Source: Paludibaculum sp. (GTDB lineage Bacteria > Acidobacteriota > Terriglobia > Bryobacterales > Bryobacteraceae). From it: a stretch of 49,812 nt of DNA. Where the stretch lies: positions 1 through 49,812 of the forward strand of contig JARKQJ010000158.1 of the NCBI GenBank assembly GCA_029973955.1, written 5' to 3'. The notes under the pieces are model-generated. The model made no database searches. It was given only the letters and a program-made list of their open reading frames with translations, and was not told the origin of the DNA. The position numbers and the translations under genes are program-made. Positions 44,268-49,812 of the stretch are shown here, piece by piece (the stretch's first letter is position 1; each line of letters begins with the position of its first letter).

Positions 44268-44763
44268 ATGGAGGGGCCGGTGTCGTTCAACTACACGCTG
44301 GGGGGCAAGGGGGCGGCAGGCACGGCGCTGCTGCACAAGCTCGAGGGGGAGTCGATCCATCTGGATGCGCCGCAGGCAGGCACATTCCGTTCGCCGGAGC
44401 AGTTGCTGAACCGCGCGCAGGAACTGATCCTCGCCGCCATTGCCAGCAAAATGCAGCACGTGCTCACCGATTGCCGGCCAAGGCGACGCCGCTCGGATTG
44501 GCAGCGACCGCAATTCAGTACGACAACTGGCGCGTGCTCCAACGCGCCGCAGTCCCGCTGGGCAGGAGTGCGGACATGGCCCGGTTCGCCGCGGCCGCGG
44601 CGAAGACACGCGGCGCAGTTCAACGCGAGTAGTTCGTAGGCGGGACCTATGCCACGGGCAGCCGGACCTCGCATGGCATGCCGCCGGCGCTGGGCCTCGC
44701 GCCCGCGGCCAGGAGAGAGGCGCTCATCGAGAAGCTGGTGGCGGATATCCGGGCGAATGACGG
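44268..44763 (+). pseudogene. Decayed GH78 alpha-L-rhamnosidase fragment
   Basis: Pieces of a bacterial alpha-L-rhamnosidase six-hairpin domain are readable in two frames. Frame A (from 44268) has TFRSPEQLLNRAQELILAA and SKMQHVLTDC, the segment before the active site. A frame change near 44470 goes with loss of the rest of the catalytic core, then frame B reads PLGLAATAIQYDNW, VLQRAAVPLGRSADMARF and, after an in-frame TAG at 44630, YATGSRTSHGMPPALGL and EKLVADIRAND. The rest is gone. A functional gene of this family would be over 2 kb longer. Confidence 0.72.
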
Positions 44764-44900
44764 AGAGGCAGGCGCGGCCGATCACGAACAAGTCCGGCAA
44801 ACGAACGAGCGCGGAGGCGGAGTGGGAGTTGCACGCCTCGCTGAAGAGCCTCGAGAACACTCCGCCGGCGGCGAAGGAGCTAGGCATCGGGGTGCAGGCG

Positions 44901-45974
44901 ATGGATAACATGGAGGGCATGATTTGGCGTAGTTTCCTGCTGATTGCAATCATTTGCGCTTCCGTCCGGGGCCAGAACGCGGCGTACGAGGACGGAAGGC
45001 CGCAGGCGCGTCTGCGTCTGAATGCGGAAGATCACGGGGTGGTGCTGAAGCATGGCGGCGGGCCGCAACAATGCGACGAACTGGGCGCCCGGGACGTGTG
45101 GGTCTATGAAGATGGCGGCAAGTACTACATGCACTACGACGCAGCCGGGCCGCTGGGCTGGTTGTGCGCATTGGCAACCAGCAAAGACCTGATCCATTGG
45201 GACAAGAAGGGGCCGGTGCTGGAGCTGGGCGCGCCGGGCGCAGAGGACTCCAAGTCAGCCAGCTACGGCGTGACTTACCGCGAAGGCAAGACGTGGCACA
45301 TGTTCTACCTGGGCACGCCGAACACTTCGCCGGCTCCGGCCCGCGTGCCTGCGTTTCCCTACATGACGATGAAGGCTCGCGGAGAGTCCGCGGCGGGCCC
45401 GTGGCATAAACAACCGGAGGTGACGCCGTTCCGGCCCAAGCCGGGCACGTACTACTCGGTCACGGCGAGTCCAGGACATGTGGTGAAACAGAGGGGCGAG
45501 TATCTGCAGTTCTTCAGCGCCGCGACGAGCGACCCGGAGAAGCGGGTCACGCGGCGGACCATATCCATCGCACGCACGCGGGATCTGAATGGAGCGTGGA
45601 CCATTGCCCCGGAGCCGATCCTGCCGCTGGCCGAACAGATCGAAAACTCGTCGATTTACTATGAGCGCGCCAACAAGACATGGTTTCTGTTTACGAACCA
45701 TGTGGGCATCCGGAACCGCAACGAGTATACCGACGCGATCTGGGTCTACTGGACCAAGGACATGAACCGTTGGCGGGCGGAGGACAAGGCGATCGTGCTG
45801 GATCCCACGAACTGCAAGTGGTCGCCCAGGATTATTGGTCTGCCCTCGGTGGTGAAGTATGGCAAGCGCCTGGCGATTTTTTACGACGGACGGGCCGCGG
45901 ATGAGGTGGGCCACATGCGGCGCGATGTGGGCGTGGCGTTTCTGAAGCTGCCGCTGGCGCCGCCGGAGCGCTGA
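44901..45974 (+). CDS. GH43/GH130-like secreted glycoside hydrolase
   Basis: About 357 residues. Signal peptide near MIWRSFLLIAIICASVRGQ; starts at 44901, 44910 or 44919 are all in frame and none has a strongly spaced ribosome site (GGAGGG lies too near 44919). The body is a five-bladed propeller type: VWVYEDGGKYYMHYDAAG, LATSKDLIHWDKKGP, WHMFYLGTP, ISIARTRDLNGAW, WVYWTKDMNRW and AIFYDGRA repeat the GH43-like blade pattern. Likely acts on arabinan, xylan or mannoside bonds; the substrate is not determined. It follows the broken rhamnosidase and the TonB receptor, which suggests a plant-polysaccharide locus. Confidence 0.75.
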   Translation: MDNMEGMIWRSFLLIAIICASVRGQNAAYEDGRPQARLRLNAEDHGVVLKHGGGPQQCDELGARDVWVYEDGGKYYMHYDAAGPLGWLCALATSKDLIHWDKKGPVLELGAPGAEDSKSASYGVTYREGKTWHMFYLGTPNTSPAPARVPAFPYMTMKARGESAAGPWHKQPEVTPFRPKPGTYYSVTASPGHVVKQRGEYLQFFSAATSDPEKRVTRRTISIARTRDLNGAWTIAPEPILPLAEQIENSSIYYERANKTWFLFTNHVGIRNRNEYTDAIWVYWTKDMNRWRAEDKAIVLDPTNCKWSPRIIGLPSVVKYGKRLAIFYDGRAADEVGHMRRDVGVAFLKLPLAPPER

Positions 45975-46068
45975 GGAACCGGAGCACGGACGAAAGAAGC
46001 AGAGCGACATTTGAAGCTGACGGCGCCGGCCGGCCAGGGGGATGGGCTATTCTGGCTTCCGGAAATAG

Positions 46069-46078
46069 ATCATATGAT
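46069..46078 (+). promoter_or_regulatory. Palindromic site at the FadR-like gene promoter
   Basis: ATCATATGAT, a perfect 10-bp palindrome, 13 bp before the GntR-type start codon. It overlaps TATGAT, a -10-like hexamer (46073-46078), with TTCTGG 17 bp upstream as a weak -35. No ribosome site precedes ATG 46092, so the message may be nearly leaderless. A palindrome here fits self-regulation by the encoded GntR protein. Confidence 0.45.
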
Positions 46079-46091
46079 ATGATTTATTGCG

Positions 46092-46850
46092 ATGGCGACG
46101 TTCCCATTGTCGATTGGCGCGGCGGGGAGGCTGCACTCGCGTGTAACGGCGCAGTTGGCGCGGCGGGTGATCGAGTCCGATCGCGGAGGGAAGATCGTCG
46201 CATTTCCGAAAGAGGCGGATCTGTGCGAGGAGCTGGGGGTGAGCCGGTCGATTCTGCGGGAATCGATGAAGGTGCTGGTGGACAAGGGGATGGTGGAGAT
46301 GAAGCCGCGGGCGGGGACGAAGTCGCGGCGGCGGGAGGAGTGGAACCGGCTGGATGCGGACATTTTGAACTGGCAGGCGGCGCTGGGGCCGGATGCTCAG
46401 TTTGTGCGCGAGCTTTGTGAAGTGCGGCTGGCGATTGAGCCGACGGCGGCGGGGTTTGCGGCGGTGCGGGCGACGGACGATGAACTGAAGAGAATCGAAG
46501 AGTGCCTGGAGCGGCGGCGGGCGGCGGCGGACGAAGCTGATGCGCGGGCGCAGATCGAACTGGACATGGCATTGCAGTGCGCGGTGGTGCAGGCGTCGCA
46601 CAACGGACTGCTGCGGCATATGTGCGGGAGCATTCGGGAGCCGTTCCGGGCGGCGCTGGCGATGACCGTGAAGTTGCCGGCGACGGTGAGGCTGGGGCTG
46701 GCGGCGCACGAGGTGCTGCTGGAGTGTTTGAAGCGGCGGGATCCGATGGGCGCGCGGCGGGCGGCGGAAGAGGTGGTCGGGCTGGCGATGCTGGCGGTGG
46801 AGAGCGGATTGCGGCGGCAACCTAAGGCTGGAAAGAAGGAGCAACGATGA
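46092..46850 (+). CDS. FadR-type GntR transcription regulator
   Basis: 252 residues. N-terminal winged helix: LARRVIESDRGGKIVAFPKEADLCEELGVSRSILRESMKVLVDKGMV, typical of GntR. The C-terminal helical FCD-type effector domain has FVRELCEVRLAIEPTAAGFAAVRA, LDMALQCAVVQASHNGLLRHM and AHEVLLECLKRRDPMGARRA, with metal-binding Asp/His positions likely in the second and third. FadR-family proteins bind a metabolite and repress catabolic genes. Stop overlaps the MtaB-like start by 4 bp (ATGA), with AAGGAG before it, so the two are translated together and the regulator probably controls both. Confidence 0.92.
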   Translation: MATFPLSIGAAGRLHSRVTAQLARRVIESDRGGKIVAFPKEADLCEELGVSRSILRESMKVLVDKGMVEMKPRAGTKSRRREEWNRLDADILNWQAALGPDAQFVRELCEVRLAIEPTAAGFAAVRATDDELKRIEECLERRRAAADEADARAQIELDMALQCAVVQASHNGLLRHMCGSIREPFRAALAMTVKLPATVRLGLAAHEVLLECLKRRDPMGARRAAEEVVGLAMLAVESGLRRQPKAGKKEQR

Positions 46851-48238
46851 GCGTAGCGGCAGCGGGCAAGCGGTTTCGCGAGCTGGCGGTGAGCGGCGAA
46901 CGTGAGTTGATTTTCGGACAGGCGGCGCGGCCGGTGGAGTGCGGATTTGGATTGAAGATCGGCGGCGGGGCGGTGTACCCGGAGGTGAACTTCACGCTGC
47001 CGGCGCTGGAGGTGAATGGACAGACGTGGAGCGCGGTGCTGGCGCACTACCGCGAGATCGCGGCGGCGGTGGTGAAGCGCGCCGTGGCGCTGCAAGCGCC
47101 GGGGATCGTGCTGGAGTTCGAACTACTGCCGGCGATGACGGAGACGCCGGAGTGGGGCGCGGAGATCACGGCGATTCTGCACGAGAGTCTGAAGGCGGCG
47201 CACGCGGGCAGCGGACTGAAATCGGCGCTGCGGGTGACGCCGACCGACATCCGGGATCAATCGAAGCGGCCGGTGCTGCGCAGCGGGCAGGCGTGGGAGC
47301 GGCTGCAGAGGTCGTTCGAGTTGAACGCGCAGGCCGGGGCGGATATTCTGTCGATCGAATCGATCGGCGGCAAGGAGCTGCACGACTACGGGTTGATGTA
47401 CGGCGACGTGCGGGCGATTGTAGCGGCGCTGGGCATCCTGGCGGCGCGCGACATGGCCTGGCTGTGGGACCGCATCGGGGAGGTTTGCGCGGAGGCGCCG
47501 GGCACGGTCCCCGGCGGCGACACGGCGTGCGGCTTTGCGAACACGGCGATGCAACTGGCGCACCAGAAGATGCTGCCGGAGGTACTGGCGGCGGTGGTGC
47601 GGGCGACGTGCGCGGCGCGGAGCCTGGTGGCGATGGAGCATGGGGCGGTGGGGCCGTCGAAGGACTGTGCGTATGAAGGTCCGGTGCTGAAGGCGATCAC
47701 GGGCTGCCCGATTTCGATGGAAGGCAAGTCCGCGGCGTGCGCGCACTTCTCGCCGGTGGGCAACATCGCTTCGGCGATGTGCGACCTGTGGAGCAACGAG
47801 AGCGTGCAGAACATCCGGCTGCTTTCGGGCAATGCGCCGGAGGTGTTTACAGAACTGCTGGCCTACGACTGCCGGCTGATGAACACGGCCGCGAAGCGCG
47901 GAGAGGGCCTGACGCTGCGGGACTGCCTGATCGAGTCCGATGAGGCGCTGAGCCCGCAGGCGCTGCTGCTGTCGCCTGCCGCCACGCTGCGGATCGCCCG
48001 GGCGCTCGTCAGCGGCGGCGAGGATTACGCGCGGACGGTGGCAGCGGGCCGCGAGGCTGTGACCGTGCTGACGGAAGCGGAGGCGGAGGGCCGGCTGAAG
48101 CTGGCGAAGCGGGAGCAGAGCTGGCTGGGTCGGATCCGGGAAGAGCTGGACGGGCTGCCGGGCGAGGAGGGTGCGCTACTGGAGGAGATGAAGGAGAAGC
48201 ACTCGGCGCTGTTCGATCCGGCCAGCTACGGGCTGTAG
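46847..48238 (+). CDS. MtaB-type methanol:corrinoid methyltransferase homologue
   Basis: 463 residues. In methylotrophic archaea and anaerobic bacteria MtaB moves the methyl group of methanol to the corrinoid protein MtaC. The TIM barrel aligns end to end with archaeal MtaB as I know it: LKIGGGAVYPEVNF, PEWGAEITAI, GADILSIESIGGKE, GTVPGGDTACGFANTAM, GAVGPSKDCAYE, MEGKSAACAHFSP, CDLWSNESV and final SYGL. The three zinc ligands are in place: Glu171, Cys228, Cys298. No MtaC (B12 domain) or MtaA gene is in the window, so the methyl donor is open. Coupled to the FadR-type gene. Confidence 0.88.
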   Translation: MSVAAAGKRFRELAVSGERELIFGQAARPVECGFGLKIGGGAVYPEVNFTLPALEVNGQTWSAVLAHYREIAAAVVKRAVALQAPGIVLEFELLPAMTETPEWGAEITAILHESLKAAHAGSGLKSALRVTPTDIRDQSKRPVLRSGQAWERLQRSFELNAQAGADILSIESIGGKELHDYGLMYGDVRAIVAALGILAARDMAWLWDRIGEVCAEAPGTVPGGDTACGFANTAMQLAHQKMLPEVLAAVVRATCAARSLVAMEHGAVGPSKDCAYEGPVLKAITGCPISMEGKSAACAHFSPVGNIASAMCDLWSNESVQNIRLLSGNAPEVFTELLAYDCRLMNTAAKRGEGLTLRDCLIESDEALSPQALLLSPAATLRIARALVSGGEDYARTVAAGREAVTVLTEAEAEGRLKLAKREQSWLGRIREELDGLPGEEGALLEEMKEKHSALFDPASYGL

Positions 48239-48282
48239 GTAGCCGGCGAGCCGGTCCAAGGTAACCGCGAGCGCTCCACTGC

Positions 48283-48311
48283 AGATTCTCCGCATTCTGC
48301 GCGGAGAATCT
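48283..48311. promoter_or_regulatory. Upstream operator of the Fic gene, inverted repeat
   Basis: AGATTCTCCGC (48283-48293) and its perfect complement GCGGAGAATCT (48301-48311), 7-nt spacer. A further GCGGAGAATC lies at 48322-48331. It lies just upstream of the -35 box at 48313. Confidence 0.6.
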
Positions 48312-48312
48312 C

Positions 48313-48342
48313 TTGCACTTTGCGGAGAATCCGGGCTACAAT
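48313..48342 (+). promoter_or_regulatory. Sigma-70-type promoter of the Fic gene
   Basis: TTGCAC (48313-48318), 18-bp spacer, TACAAT (48337-48342). It is bracketed and overlapped by GCGGAGA repeats: one copy in the spacer, one inverted at the -10, so a protein bound to them would block the promoter. The start of transcription would fall near 48350. Confidence 0.6.
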
Positions 48343-48367
48343 CTCCGCAGGAGTTGCGGAGATTGTA
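48337..48367 (+). promoter_or_regulatory. Perfect 13-bp inverted repeat over the Fic ribosome site
   Basis: TACAATCTCCGCA (48337-48349) against TGCGGAGATTGTA (48355-48367), loop GGAGT. The ribosome site AGGAG (48349-48353) lies mainly in the loop and the start codon TTG (48363) in the right arm. It may act as DNA operator, or partly as RNA hairpin; transcription probably starts near its middle, so the DNA role is more likely. Confidence 0.6.
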
Positions 48368-49466
48368 TATCCATCAACATCCCGAGTGGCCGAAGTTTCG
48401 CTGGGATGCGGGACAACTGGGCACTCGGCTTGCGGAGGTCCGGCACCAGCAAGGGCGACTGATCGGGCGGATGGAGGGGTTGGGGTTCCAACTGCAGCGC
48501 GAGGCGGTGCTGGAGACTTTGACCGCGGACGTACTCAAGAGCAGCGAGATTGAAGGGGAGCGGTTGGACACGGAGCAAGTGCGCTCGTCAGTAGCCAGGA
48601 GGCTCGGGATCGACATCGGTGCGCTGAAGCCCGCGGACCGGCAGGTGGAAGGCGTGGTGGAAATGATGGTGGACGCCACGCGGAACTATGGGGAACCGCT
48701 CACCGTCCAGCGACTGCTGGCGTGGCAAGCCGCGCTGTCTCCCACGGGCCGCAGCGGACTGATGCAGGTACGGACAGGCGCCTGGCGGACGGACGCATCG
48801 GGGCCGATGCAGGTGATATCGGGCCCGCTGGGTCACGAGCGTGTCCATTTCGAAGCCCCGGCGGCTGCGCGGATCCAGGGTGAGGTGGAGGAGTTTCTGG
48901 CGTGGTTCGAAGCGCCACAGGCGGTGGACGCAGTGCTGAGAGCGGGACTGGCGCATCTTTGGTTTGTGACGATCCATCCTTTCGAGGACGGAAACGGCCG
49001 GGTGGCGCGAGCGATCGCGGACCTTGCACTGGCGCGTTCGGAACGCAGCGCACAACGTTTCTACAGCATGTCGTCCCAGATCCGGGCAGAGCGCAACGCG
49101 TATTACTCTGCGCTGGAACGGGCGCAGGAAGGCACACTGGACGTGACGGCGTGGCTCGACTGGTTTTTGGGCTGCCTGGGCCGAGCCATCGAAGGGGCAC
49201 AGGGGACCCTGGATACCGTGCTTCGAAAGGCGCGTGTTTGGGAACGGATGGGGGACCTGCGAGTCAATGAGCGGCAGCGCATGGTGGTGAACCGGCTGCT
49301 GGACAGGTTTGAAGGCAAACTGACGACGTCCAAGTATGCCAAGTTGGCAAAGTGCTCGCAGGACACGGCACATCGCGACATCGCCGCTCTGATGGAGGCC
49401 GGAATTCTGGTGCAGGGGCCTGGAGGGGGCCGGAGCACGAGCTACGCGCTGACGGAGCCGGAGTGA
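48363..49466 (+). CDS. Fic-family AMPylator-type protein with C-terminal winged helix
   Basis: 367 residues from TTG 48363 (AGGAG nine bases upstream; TTG 48354 adds three residues but has the ribosome site too close). The active-site motif HPFEDGNGR is at 205-213, full consensus for transfer of AMP to a protein hydroxyl. An inhibitory-helix motif SSEIEG (S60-G65, SxxxEG) lies N-terminal, so it is a class II Fic. An N-terminal YIHQHPEWPKFRWD (DUF4172-like) and a C-terminal winged helix (KLTTSKYAKLAKCSQDTAHRDIAALMEAGIL) make it a possible DNA-binding autoregulator. Target unknown. No toxin or antitoxin partner is adjacent. Confidence 0.9.
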   Translation: MYIHQHPEWPKFRWDAGQLGTRLAEVRHQQGRLIGRMEGLGFQLQREAVLETLTADVLKSSEIEGERLDTEQVRSSVARRLGIDIGALKPADRQVEGVVEMMVDATRNYGEPLTVQRLLAWQAALSPTGRSGLMQVRTGAWRTDASGPMQVISGPLGHERVHFEAPAAARIQGEVEEFLAWFEAPQAVDAVLRAGLAHLWFVTIHPFEDGNGRVARAIADLALARSERSAQRFYSMSSQIRAERNAYYSALERAQEGTLDVTAWLDWFLGCLGRAIEGAQGTLDTVLRKARVWERMGDLRVNERQRMVVNRLLDRFEGKLTTSKYAKLAKCSQDTAHRDIAALMEAGILVQGPGGGRSTSYALTEPE

Positions 49467-49470
49467 AGCA

Positions 49471-49812
49471 CTATTGCGGTGCCGGGCCGTAGAACTTCCA
49501 GGTGGATTGGAGGTCTTTGGGGATGGGCTGGCCGTTGAGGCTGGCGCGGACGAGTTCGATGGGGATGCGGCCAAGCTGGAGGACGGCGTCGTGGAACTGG
49601 CGGTTGGTCATGCGGCCGGTGTCGGCCAGTTCCCCGCGGAGGGCGCGGAACTGGAGGCCGCCGAGGAGGTACGCCGCCTGGTAGAGGGGCGGGTAGCTGC
49701 CGTCGAGCGAGCGGCGGACTTCGCCGATGGCGTTGGAGCGCTCGTGGCCGACGCGATCGACGAGGAGGTCGATGCACTGCTGGGGCGTCATCCGGCCCAG
49801 GTGGAAACTGAG
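49471..49812 (-). CDS. DUF885-family protein, C-terminal part (start beyond window)
   Basis: The frame is open to the right edge; 113 codons are visible. The sequence MTPQQCIDLLVDRVGHERSN, PPLYQAAYLLGGLQFRALRG and MTNRQFHDAVLQLGRIPIELVRASL is the C-terminal signature of DUF885 proteins, probable metal-dependent peptidase-like enzymes often exported. The remaining 400 or so residues lie outside. The stop is 4 bp from the Fic stop, convergent. Its coding strand is C-rich, opposite in skew to its rightward neighbours, as expected from a strand-wide effect. Confidence 0.82.
   Translation of the reverse strand, partial: LSFHLGRMTPQQCIDLLVDRVGHERSNAIGEVRRSLDGSYPPLYQAAYLLGGLQFRALRGELADTGRMTNRQFHDAVLQLGRIPIELVRASLNGQPIPKDLQSTWKFYGPAPQ

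Noticed and set aside
1..49812. tRNA or rRNA genes
   Set aside because: No cloverleaf-type TTCGANTC arm with matching ends or rRNA sequence was seen in the gaps; the genes are tightly packed.

Overview
The window looks like chromosomal DNA from an Acidobacteriota member of the Bryobacter/Solibacter type. The grounds are family-level: a very GC-rich sequence, two secreted propeller proteins with the C-terminal region typical of Solibacter (TIGR03437-like), an Oar-like TonB-dependent receptor with an N-terminal carboxypeptidase-regulatory domain, a PEP-CTERM protein, and many signal-peptide proteins ending in AxA-Q. No rRNA, tRNA or CRISPR array was seen.

Layout. 1-8.9 kb: leftward genes for a family-10-like glycosidase (cut by the left edge), a GH63-type glucosidase, a PEP-CTERM protein, topA and dprA, then a small rightward hypothetical. 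8.9-13.5 kb: two coupled leftward genes for secreted NHL-type propellers. 13.6-16.2 kb: a two-gene unit, a MoxR-type AAA ATPase and a large partner of unknown function. 16.3-17.8 kb: a DUF2225-like protein and a secreted TIM-barrel epimerase. 17.8-26.7 kb is an accessory stretch holding a small secreted protein, a four-haem cytochrome, a wHTH-like/PD40 protein, a scrap made of fused gene fragments, and four tandem copies of a 291-residue secreted protein. 26.7-29.8 kb: a leftward M20 peptidase, NTF2-like protein and alginate-export-type porin, each overlapping the next by 4 bp. 29.9-33 kb: a DUF255 protein, thiol peroxidase, flavin reductase and HU. 33.3-40.4 kb: rightward housekeeping and envelope genes (site-2 protease, two glycosyltransferases, prepilin peptidase, phosphoesterase, uppS, cdsA, HD hydrolase). 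40.9-46 kb: a TonB receptor, a decayed GH78 rhamnosidase and a GH43-like enzyme. 46.1-48.2 kb: a FadR/GntR regulator coupled to an MtaB-type methyltransferase. 48.3-49.5 kb: a Fic protein behind a repeat-rich operator. The right edge cuts a DUF885 gene.

Themes. Many genes concern polysaccharide capture (porin, TonB receptor, glycosidases) and envelope building (uppS, cdsA, glycosyltransferases). The fragments at 21.87-22.24 kb are copies of the TIM-barrel gene on the left and the porin gene on the right, joined in the order a tandem duplication would give; each duplicated gap now carries different cargo. The forward strand is C-rich to about 31 kb and G-rich from about 32.7 kb whatever the gene direction, and most genes point away from that zone, so this is a skew switch.

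Best candidates for new biology are the four-copy secreted array, the MoxR/partner pair, the orphan MtaB with its regulator, and the Fic operator. Functions are inferred by eye from sequence; no database search was run.
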